This document shows, piece after piece, positions 6,261 through 12,412 of a DNA stretch of 12,412 nucleotides. This stretch comes from Candidatus Methanomarinus sp. HR1 (GTDB lineage Archaea > Halobacteriota > Methanosarcinia > Methanosarcinales > Methanocomedenaceae): NCBI GenBank assembly GCA_002926195.1, contig MZXQ01000317.1, positions 1 through 12,412 on the forward strand, given 5' to 3'. The notes beneath the pieces were generated by a model. It was not told the origin of the DNA. It did not search any database and was given only the letters and a program-made list of their open reading frames with translations. Position 1 is the first letter of the stretch. Each line of letters opens with the position of its first letter. The position numbers were made by a program, and so were the translations under genes.

Positions 6261-8662
6261 TATACCGACGCTCCCTTGCATAATCTGGGTACATTCGTAG
6301 GCTGGAAAGAAACATCCGGCCTTCTGAATGGTCCTTTGATTATCTTTTTCTTTTTCCAGTCAATCTCCCACCCGTGTTCCTGTTCCAGGATCTTAAGCAG
6401 CATTTCTTTCTTTGCCAGCGGCAGGTCGGCTTCGCTTCTTACATACACATGCCAGTCATCAGGGAGCTCCCCGAGATACTTCTCGTTAAGTTCAATATAA
6501 TGTGTGAGTTTGATCATTCTACCCAGGCTGTTATCACCTGGCCTGAAACAGAGCTTGGCCAGCATAGGCAAGGCCTCATCCTTTGTTTCAGCCGATATTA
6601 ACAGATGTTCGGGAGCAGGTTCCATTAAGTGAGATGAGCCATCCCGTGCATCCAGTATATTCCATTTTTCAGGGTCATAAGGATTCCCGATATAGGCCCG
6701 TCTGTATTTAGGTCCGTGAGGTCCAAGTATTACAGGAATACCCATACGGTTGCATCCTGTACCAATAGAAAGGGCCTTCTGGGAAAATGCACCCCATGCC
6801 AGTCCTACGGCCCCTATCCTGCATAATACATAATCAGCGATCTCTTCATAATTACCGTCTATATTACGTCCTGCAAAAATACTGGCTACTTTAATAGTAG
6901 TTGCAGTGATATGAGCATTTGAGACGCACGAACCTACATTTAACAGGTTGCCTTTTAAGAACCGTCCTCCAAAGCGCTCATATAGTGTCTTGCCATCTTC
7001 ATTTCTGAACATACCTATATCCATAGCACTGCATCCTGAGGTAACGACAATGAAACTTCGTTTAAGCATCTCCTCCGCAATATCATATATATCACGGCTG
7101 CCATCCGGATAGTTGGGACAACCTACAATGGCTACAATACCCGGAGTGGTCCCAAGCACAAGGTTTCTGCCTTCTTCCCTGATCTCAGGATCTCCAATCT
7201 GGCCGCGCCCTATTCTTACTTTTCCTTTCTCTTCACGGATCACTTTCTGGGCAGCTTTCTCGATTACATCCAGTACAGGAATACCTTTTGGACATTCTTC
7301 CTCACACCTGCCGCATCCTACACATTTATCATGCAGGATCTCAAATAAAGTGAGATCACCACCCGCTGCATCACTCATAGCTACATCTATGTCAAGTCCC
7401 TGAGGACATGCGATAACACAGGCACCACACCGACTGCAACTTGAGGTCAGTCTCTTGAACTCTTCATCATCAGGCAGGGCTGTGTAGCCTTTCTCCTTTC
7501 TGATAGGTGCCATCTTCAAGGTAAGTTCCGGCGCCAGTTCGCCTATCTTATCAAAATCAAAGAGTAATACGCCGGGCTGGGATCCTGATACAAGATCATC
7601 CATAATAGAATTAATATCATCGTTGCTTCGATCAGGTAGATTGTACATGATCTTATCATTAGTAGCGATCACAGGAATATGCAGTTTACTGGCTTCCTTT
7701 AATACATCACCTCTAATGCACTGTTCATCTACTACGATCACATCAGGAATACCTGAGCGTATATATTTTAGTTGTTTTGCCATAGATCCTACAATCTTTG
7801 CACTGATATTGTATCGTGTCATATCAATTGCAGTACAGCAAAGTCCTACTACCTCTATCTTATCGATAAGCTCATTTTCTTCAACATAGTCAATGATATA
7901 TGTAACAGCAGCAACGTTATGTCCTATGACAAGCAATACAGGCTTTTTGGAATCTATCAGTCCCATCCCTATTTCGGCAAGAGGGGCATTTTCATCGCTT
8001 TTAGGAAAGCCAAGACATGATATCTGGATTATATCAGATACTTCCATACCCACGTGATCAAGCATACCTGCATGAAGGGCCTTTGAGTCAAAATCAAGTG
8101 CACTTCCTTCCTGTCCGGCATGAGCAGTTGCTATAAGCTGGGTTATCTGTTCTTCCACATAGTTCAGCACAGGGATAAAATCCCCGATAGTCTCCGGACG
8201 AATACCCAGTACTGTCTGGGTATTAGGGGCTTTTATATTACTGGGTCCCACATCAATAGGATGGTCGGCTCCGAAGCGCTCGATAAGGTAATGTAGCAGA
8301 TGTCTGCCGTGACCGGCATGTGCAGACGCACCTGTTATGGTCCTGACCATGGCTTCACGGGCCTGATGGGCCTCCATGTTGATCCCACATGCCCCTTCCT
8401 TATTACCTGTAAGGTCACACTTCCCGTAAGTACAGTAGCAGCACAGGTCACAAATTGGAGAATAAACAGGTTCATACCTGCCAAGTAACCGTCTGTCCCA
8501 GTCACGCAGACCATGTATTCCAGGTGAAATGGTAGGACCATGTGCTTCTTTTTTTTCTTTTTCTTTTTCTTCTTCTTCGACTTCTGCACCTGTAATATTA
8601 CCTATATTTATCTGGACATTTTCCAGATCTTCTATAATAAATCTGCCTTTTTTTAAAACCAT
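6260..8662 (-). CDS. cdhA: ACDS alpha subunit, Ni-Fe-S carbon monoxide dehydrogenase
   Basis: An 800-residue catalytic subunit that interconverts CO and CO2 at a Ni-Fe-S C-cluster. Every expected ligand is visible. The B/D clusters use Cys71, 74, 75, 77, 82 and 92. The C-cluster uses His248, Cys276, Cys315, Cys515, Cys544 and Cys579. Two ferredoxin-like clusters, specific to the archaeal type, use Cys409/412/415/419 and Cys447/450/453/457. His115, His118 and His121 lie in the HAGHGRH proton-relay region. Positions run 2 to 8 residues behind the Methanosarcina barkeri protein. Residues 28-39 form a Glu/Lys-rich linker. The ATG at 8662 has an upstream AGGAGAG somewhat far away (about 10 bp). 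It is the first gene of the operon and its stop overlaps cdhB (TAATG). Confidence 0.98.
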   Translation of the reverse strand: MVLKKGRFIIEDLENVQINIGNITGAEVEEEEKEKEKKEAHGPTISPGIHGLRDWDRRLLGRYEPVYSPICDLCCYCTYGKCDLTGNKEGACGINMEAHQAREAMVRTITGASAHAGHGRHLLHYLIERFGADHPIDVGPSNIKAPNTQTVLGIRPETIGDFIPVLNYVEEQITQLIATAHAGQEGSALDFDSKALHAGMLDHVGMEVSDIIQISCLGFPKSDENAPLAEIGMGLIDSKKPVLLVIGHNVAAVTYIIDYVEENELIDKIEVVGLCCTAIDMTRYNISAKIVGSMAKQLKYIRSGIPDVIVVDEQCIRGDVLKEASKLHIPVIATNDKIMYNLPDRSNDDINSIMDDLVSGSQPGVLLFDFDKIGELAPELTLKMAPIRKEKGYTALPDDEEFKRLTSSCSRCGACVIACPQGLDIDVAMSDAAGGDLTLFEILHDKCVGCGRCEEECPKGIPVLDVIEKAAQKVIREEKGKVRIGRGQIGDPEIREEGRNLVLGTTPGIVAIVGCPNYPDGSRDIYDIAEEMLKRSFIVVTSGCSAMDIGMFRNEDGKTLYERFGGRFLKGNLLNVGSCVSNAHITATTIKVASIFAGRNIDGNYEEIADYVLCRIGAVGLAWGAFSQKALSIGTGCNRMGIPVILGPHGPKYRRAYIGNPYDPEKWNILDARDGSSHLMEPAPEHLLISAETKDEALPMLAKLCFRPGDNSLGRMIKLTHYIELNEKYLGELPDDWHVYVRSEADLPLAKKEMLLKILEQEHGWEIDWKKKKIIKGPFRRPDVSFQPTNVPRLCKGASV

Positions 8663-8832
8663 TTCAATTATACTCTCCTGTGTTGGTCAGACCTGCTATT
8701 GCATGTTGATATTTTTTTTTATTATAAAATTATTATGCAGTCACTGTGTAAAATTATTCATTTTAAATTGATGATTGGAATTTTAGCCCATATTTATTTG
8801 TATATTATTAAACTGTTTCGCATATATCATTA
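8663..8832 (-). promoter_or_regulatory. Probable cdh operon promoter region
   Basis: This 170-bp, very AT-rich gap separates the U32 gene from cdhA. On the minus strand the best TATA-like sequence is ATTTTATAAT (8730-8721), which would place transcription start near 8700 and give a leader of about 38 bases. A 10-bp direct repeat, AATAATTTTA on the minus strand, occurs at 8725-8734 and 8749-8758 (24-bp period), and one copy overlaps the TATA candidate. A 9-base palindrome GGTCAGACC lies at 8685-8693, just upstream of the ribosome-binding site. No good oligo-T terminator for the upstream gene is visible on the minus strand, so some read-through into cdh is possible. Confidence 0.4.
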
Positions 8833-9738
8833 TTAAATATATGAATTGTTAATAGGTGTTGGTAAATATTTACACCTCTGCTGATCGCACAACATCATCC
8901 AAAAAGGTATTTCTTCCAGTACCCAGGACTTGATCTCACCTGGCAAGGCCCCTTCTTTGACCATATCCATAGCCTGGCGGTAAGTCCGGATTATCGTTCT
9001 TATCATCTCAGGATTCATACACCTGCCTACTACTTTTAGTGCCTCAACACCTGCATCCATCAGATCACCAATGCTGCATAAGGAACAGTCAGTACCTGCA
9101 TCCAGTATATTGTGGATCCTTCCGTCTGTAGATACTATATAATTTGCTCTACAGGGCAGTCCCAATTTGATAGCTTCATCAGCATTGTGTATCAAATGAC
9201 AGGTGCCGTTAATGTTAGAGCAGCCGAACTGACCAAAGACCTCCAGGGCTACACCCAGACCATTTAATTGACTGATCTCTTCAATAGTTATCTTGAAAGG
9301 CAGTACTACTTTCGACACACCCATACCGGCAAGGAACTCGACCTGACCCCTGTTAAAAGTATTAAGCAATACACTGGCATGTATGGGCAGCCCAAGGTCC
9401 AGTTCACTCAATAATGCAAGAGCACCGAATTCACCTACGATCAGAGCATCAACTCCTGCATCAACTCCACACATGACATGCCTGATATACATCTCTTCCA
9501 TTGCATCAGCCATGAATGGCGTATTAACAGTATAATCTACCAGCACGTTTTTACCATGAGCATATGAGACAATATCAGCCAGTTCAATCTCATCCTTTAC
9601 ATTACAGCTCCGCCCACGACCGGATAAATTAAGGTTCACCAGTCCCGGTGTTTCCATACCCAGGTATATCTCATCGGCACCTGCTTCAATTACATTAACA
9701 GCCGTAGACATTGATTCTGCTGGTGCCATAAGGTTCAT
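8833..9738 (-). CDS. Peptidase U32 family protein with a probable [4Fe-4S] site
   Basis: A 301-residue member of the U32 family. Despite the name, well-studied relatives (UbiU, UbiV, TrhP, RlhA) are Fe-S proteins acting in oxygen-independent hydroxylation rather than proteolysis. The N-terminus MAPAESMSTAVNVIEAGADE and the signature EVFGQFGCSNINGTC (166-180) are diagnostic. Cys173, Cys180 and Cys196 match the spacing of the UbiU cluster ligands, and Cys240 (in VVGRC) is the likely fourth. A further CSLC pair (Cys218, Cys221) and a C-terminal CDQQRC pair (Cys284, Cys289) are present. The ATG at 9738 has AGGTGAT 5 bp upstream and starts 21 bp after the PRPP synthase stop, suggesting one transcript. 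The substrate is unknown. It lies just upstream of the ACDS operon on the same strand. Confidence 0.88.
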   Translation of the reverse strand: MNLMAPAESMSTAVNVIEAGADEIYLGMETPGLVNLNLSGRGRSCNVKDEIELADIVSYAHGKNVLVDYTVNTPFMADAMEEMYIRHVMCGVDAGVDALIVGEFGALALLSELDLGLPIHASVLLNTFNRGQVEFLAGMGVSKVVLPFKITIEEISQLNGLGVALEVFGQFGCSNINGTCHLIHNADEAIKLGLPCRANYIVSTDGRIHNILDAGTDCSLCSIGDLMDAGVEALKVVGRCMNPEMIRTIIRTYRQAMDMVKEGALPGEIKSWVLEEIPFWMMLCDQQRCKYLPTPINNSYI

Positions 9739-9759
9739 GTTATCACCTGTACTCTCTAT

Positions 9760-10608
9760 CTATAAGTCCCTGATTATACCGGCCAGCAGTTGTGCTACGC
9801 TGATCTTGCTTACTGCCTTTTCAATTGTATCTGTAGCGATCACGTCTTTTACACCGGAATGATACAGTTTTATCAGGGCACTTCCTGTAAGAACCGGATG
9901 TATACAGGCAATATAAATATCCCCTGCGCCCTGGTTTTTCAACATGCGTACTGCTTCTGCCATTGTACCTCCTGTTGCCACTATATCATCCAGGATAATT
10001 ACATCCCTGCCTGCAACATTCAGGTTCTTGGGAGTCACCTGTACAGTATCACCTGAGAGGCGCTTTTTTTCAAGATGGTCATAATCTATTTTTAATTCAT
10101 AAGCTGCAGAAGCTGCCAGTTCCTTTGCCCCTTTATCAGGAGCAAGTATAATAGGCTGGTTCAGGCCCATATCCCGGATATATTCTCCGACCAAGTAGGC
10201 AGCGTTCACATTTACTGCTCTGCACCTGAAATGATCAAGTACTGCTTCCTCATGAATATTTACTGTAATAACATTATCTGCCTCTATTGTACGGGCTATA
10301 ACCCTGGCACTTAATGCTTCCCCTGGATTGAACTGCTTATCCTGACGTGCATAACCCATATACGGGATGATTACATGGATGCGATTAGCAGTAGCACATG
10401 CATCGATAAGTTGCAGCAGTGCTATCAGATCAGAATCTGTGACAGTGCTCTGGATAATAACAGCTTCCTGACCTATATCATCCAGTATGCGAATATATAA
10501 CTCATTATCAGGAAAGTTCTTAAACTCACACAGTGCAAGTTCGCAGTCTAATGCGAAAGCTACTCTACTTGATAGCAATTGCGAAGCTGGTCCTCCTATT
10601 ATCTTCAA
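9760..10608 (-). CDS. prs: Ribose-phosphate pyrophosphokinase (PRPP synthase)
   Basis: A 282-residue cytoplasmic enzyme that makes phosphoribosyl pyrophosphate from ribose 5-phosphate and ATP, for nucleotide, histidine and tryptophan synthesis. Motifs appear in order: FPDNE (32-36), the ATP-binding YARQDKQFNPGEA segment (86-98), NIHE (117-120), the catalytic flexible loop EKKRLSGD (180-187) with its Lys-Arg pair, and the PRPP loop DVIILDDIVATGGT (202-215). Its length and sequence fit the short archaeal type. The best start is a TTG at 10608, which gives MKIIGGPASQ and has GAGGG 8 bp upstream. A TTG at 10623 would add five residues and lacks a ribosome-binding site. It ends in TAG at the normal family length and sits between the acetyltransferase and U32 genes. 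Confidence 0.95.
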   Translation of the reverse strand: MKIIGGPASQLLSSRVAFALDCELALCEFKNFPDNELYIRILDDIGQEAVIIQSTVTDSDLIALLQLIDACATANRIHVIIPYMGYARQDKQFNPGEALSARVIARTIEADNVITVNIHEEAVLDHFRCRAVNVNAAYLVGEYIRDMGLNQPIILAPDKGAKELAASAAYELKIDYDHLEKKRLSGDTVQVTPKNLNVAGRDVIILDDIVATGGTMAEAVRMLKNQGAGDIYIACIHPVLTGSALIKLYHSGVKDVIATDTIEKAVSKISVAQLLAGIIRDL

Positions 10609-10621
10609 GATTATTTCCCTC
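10606..10621 (-). promoter_or_regulatory. Ribosome-binding site supporting the TTG start of prs
   Basis: GAGGG (10621-10617 on the minus strand) lies 8 bp before the TTG at 10608. It overlaps the codons that would follow the alternative TTG at 10623, so it favours the shorter protein. Confidence 0.6.
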
Positions 10622-10657
10622 AAGAGTTCAGTTTAGATGGGTATAATACATTAATAG

Positions 10658-11107
10658 TTATATGCTTATTGTTATGTTCTTTTTCTTCATGACAACAGCA
10701 TTTTCGCCATCATTGTAATAACCCTGTTCCACCCACTCCGGAACAAATCCATGTTTAAGATAAAACTGCTGGGCAGCAATGTTATTCAGTCTTACCTCAA
10801 GACTTATATTTTGTGCGCCTTTTTTCCATAGAACTGAAAAAATAGTATCGATCAGATTAGAACCTACGCCTAACCTGCGGTATTTCTCTCTTACTGCCAG
10901 AGTAAAGATCCGCCCTTTACCTGGCATGGAAATAAAGCCAACAACAAATCCTGCTATTTCATGCTGATAAACTGCCACATAAAAGCCATCTGAAACCGTT
11001 TCATACAGTTCCATATATATATAAGGGTCGTGTTCTTTAAAGATCTCCCACTCTATCTTGATAATATCATTGAAATCTTCTGGTTGAAAAGGTCGAATAA
11101 AGAACAA
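10658..11107 (-). CDS. GNAT-family N-acetyltransferase, RimI/Ard1-like
   Basis: A 149-residue acetyltransferase of the GNAT fold, using acetyl-CoA. The acetyl-CoA loop RRLGVGS (77-83) follows the FTLAVREKYR strand. Motif B, LEVRLNNIAAQQFYLKHGF (103-121), and the YYNDGENAVVM segment (130-140) closely match the RimI/archaeal Ard1 subgroup, which acetylates protein N-termini. That substrate is inferred from family resemblance; other small-molecule or protein substrates are possible. The start is a TTG at 11107 with GGGTG 5 bp upstream; no ATG lies near the start of the conserved domain. It begins 18 bp after the unknown gene upstream and ends 49 bp before prs, consistent with one transcript. Confidence 0.85.
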   Translation of the reverse strand: MFFIRPFQPEDFNDIIKIEWEIFKEHDPYIYMELYETVSDGFYVAVYQHEIAGFVVGFISMPGKGRIFTLAVREKYRRLGVGSNLIDTIFSVLWKKGAQNISLEVRLNNIAAQQFYLKHGFVPEWVEQGYYNDGENAVVMKKKNITISI

Positions 11108-11125
11108 TTTAACACCCTATCATAC

Positions 11126-12271
11126 TTAAAGGTTTAACAGGTCTTTAAGTTCCAGCCCATCTCCACCTAATGCGGAAAGTCTACTTGAGATCTCATCCAC
11201 ACTAATAAATAGCTCATTACGTGTCCCGTCTTCAATAATCTCCTTTATAGTAATCTCCTGTCTGGTAAACCCATGATCAAATATCTCGTTGATTATTTCC
11301 CCATACGAAGAAGCAATGATCTTTACGCAATCAAATATCTCATGGTTTGTGATAGCATCTTTTTCATCAATTTCTACATTGACCAATGTCTTTGAAATAA
11401 TTTTTTTATCATTTTTCAAATATTCATATACCAGGTTTTTAAGTTTTTCAATTTTATTAAGGTTGATCAGGGATGACAGATGTTCATCAGCCATGATATT
11501 GCAAACCTCCTCGGCAATATAGACTATACTAACATCCTTTATATCACCAGGTACTGTGATATTGATCTTTTTTGTGCTTTTTTTATTCTTCATATCTAAC
11601 TGGAAGTCCTCACCATCATATATCCTGGTAATGATGTATTCGGAAATGTCAAGTTGCGTGATTCGTTCTTCCTTGTGGATCAAACCTGTTTTTGAGCGAA
11701 CAGGAAGGGATATTTCATTGATGAACTTCTTAATTTTCAATGGAACATCAGCATAAACAGTTTCATACGTATAAGAAAGTCCATTGAGATTAAACGTAAT
11801 ATTGCCTGTTACTTTATCATTGCTACCTAAAATAAGATGGGTCCTATTTGCTCCATACACTCCGAACCATAAGAATGATTCAAGTTCACTGCGGATGTTT
11901 TCTGCCATTAAGGCAATTTCATTTTTTGAGTGTTTAACAAACTGATCCAGATCTGCTTTCAACCGGGTTCTTTGTCCATATATGCAGTTAGTAGCAGACT
12001 CATTTAAAGTATCCTTGCATTGTTCAACAGGATCTATATTATATTTTTTTGACAGGATTTCAATAGTTTTAGCAAAATCACTATGAAAGGCTTCCATTAC
12101 CGTAGTTTTTTTATAGTATTTTTTTTCTTCTTGATTGATCAGGTTGTTTAATTCAAAAGATTCATTTTCAAGAGGGAGAATCTTTTCTATTACATTGAGA
12201 AAATGGTTTATGTCATCTATGACATTCCTTTGAACAGTTAAGGGTACAGCATCCTGGTAAACAAAAGTCAT
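11126..12271 (-). CDS. Unrecognised 381-residue protein
   Basis: I do not recognise this protein. It is soluble by appearance: no signal peptide, no hydrophobic membrane segment and no cysteine-pair or nucleotide-binding motif. Residues 1-140 are rich in charged and helix-forming residues with possible coiled-coil stretches. A middle part (about 145-270) has alternating polar and hydrophobic residues suggesting beta structure, for example GNITFNLNGLSYTYETVYAD. The C-terminal third is again mostly helical, ending in LELKDLLNL. The ATG at 12271 is preceded by AAGGTAGG, and a good TATA box lies about 55 bp upstream. It is the first gene of a probable unit with the acetyltransferase, prs and U32 genes. 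Codon use and AT content look a little more AT-rich than in the cdh genes. It could be lineage-specific. Confidence 0.8.
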   Translation of the reverse strand: MTFVYQDAVPLTVQRNVIDDINHFLNVIEKILPLENESFELNNLINQEEKKYYKKTTVMEAFHSDFAKTIEILSKKYNIDPVEQCKDTLNESATNCIYGQRTRLKADLDQFVKHSKNEIALMAENIRSELESFLWFGVYGANRTHLILGSNDKVTGNITFNLNGLSYTYETVYADVPLKIKKFINEISLPVRSKTGLIHKEERITQLDISEYIITRIYDGEDFQLDMKNKKSTKKINITVPGDIKDVSIVYIAEEVCNIMADEHLSSLINLNKIEKLKNLVYEYLKNDKKIISKTLVNVEIDEKDAITNHEIFDCVKIIASSYGEIINEIFDHGFTRQEITIKEIIEDGTRNELFISVDEISSRLSALGGDGLELKDLLNL

Positions 12272-12412
12272 CTAAACCTACCTTTATGATATGTATTGGT
12301 AATTGTTTAAAAACGTTTTTGATATTATATAATCGTGACTGTTACATTATTAATTGCTAAACTTAAAATCTGTTTTTTTCAGATAGCCTAAATTATACTA
12401 CTCCGCAAGTGT
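12272..12412 (-). promoter_or_regulatory. Promoter region of the 381-residue protein's transcript
   Basis: On the minus strand ATTATATAA (12333-12325) is a good archaeal TATA box. It would place transcription start near 12303, giving a leader of about 32 bases. A perfect 12-bp palindrome AAAAACGTTTTT (12309-12320) lies between the TATA box and the predicted start point, where a repressor could block the polymerase. A further CTG-T7-CAG inverted repeat lies near 12370-12382. No gene is visible in this stretch. Confidence 0.5.

Noticed and set aside
6261..6281. Longer cdhB start at 6281.
   Set aside because: It has no ribosome-binding site and overlaps cdhA by 22 bp, whereas the ATG at 6260 forms a TAATG junction and fits the family N-terminus.
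8335..8589. Minus-strand frame starting with a run of lysines, within cdhA.
   Set aside because: It is the purine-rich linker and cysteine-rich region of cdhA read in another frame.
8663..8832. Possible riboswitch or small RNA gene upstream of cdhA.
   Set aside because: The region is almost all A and T, with only short palindromes and no stable multi-stem structure that I can see.

Overview
This window reads as archaeal chromosome, most likely from a methanogen or anaerobic methane oxidiser related to the Methanosarcinales. The main reason is a complete acetyl-CoA decarbonylase/synthase (ACDS) operon in the archaeal gene order cdhA-cdhB-cdhC-cooC-cdhD-cdhE. It encodes the five-subunit archaeal type of complex, including the epsilon subunit CdhB, which bacterial complexes lack. 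Base composition is AT-rich. Starts are preceded by G-rich Shine-Dalgarno sequences, and TTG is the best start for three genes. The sequence does not fix the genus; an ANME-2-type archaeon or a Methanosarcinales methanogen would both fit.

Layout from left to right: (1) Bases 1-135 are non-coding or carry the edge of an unseen gene. (2) Bases 136-758, plus strand, hold a two-gene unit: an OsmC-like protein overlapping (ATGA) a small 2x[4Fe-4S] ferredoxin. (3) Bases 762-8662, minus strand, hold the ACDS operon, ending 3 bp from the convergent ferredoxin gene. CdhA/CdhB form the CO dehydrogenase, CdhC makes and breaks acetyl-CoA, CdhD/CdhE are the corrinoid iron-sulfur protein that carries the methyl group, and CooC is the nickel-insertion ATPase. 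(4) Bases 8663-8832 are an AT-rich gap with the probable cdh promoter. (5) Bases 8833-12271, minus strand, hold four closely spaced genes: an unrecognised 381-residue protein, a RimI-like acetyltransferase, PRPP synthase and a U32-family protein with a probable Fe-S site. A good TATA box lies upstream of the first. (6) Bases 12272-12412 are that upstream region.

The ACDS genes are tightly coupled: two TAATG stop/start overlaps (cdhA-cdhB, cdhD-cdhE) and gaps of 15 bp on either side of cooC. All metal-ligand residues expected from characterised ACDS subunits are present, so the complex should be functional. I see no RNA genes, CRISPR array, insertion sequence or phage genes. This is mostly core metabolism; I do not see a clearly new system. 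The points worth a second look are the OsmC-like protein with a rearranged cysteine pair, its pairing with a ferredoxin next to ACDS, the U32 protein, and the unknown 381-residue protein.
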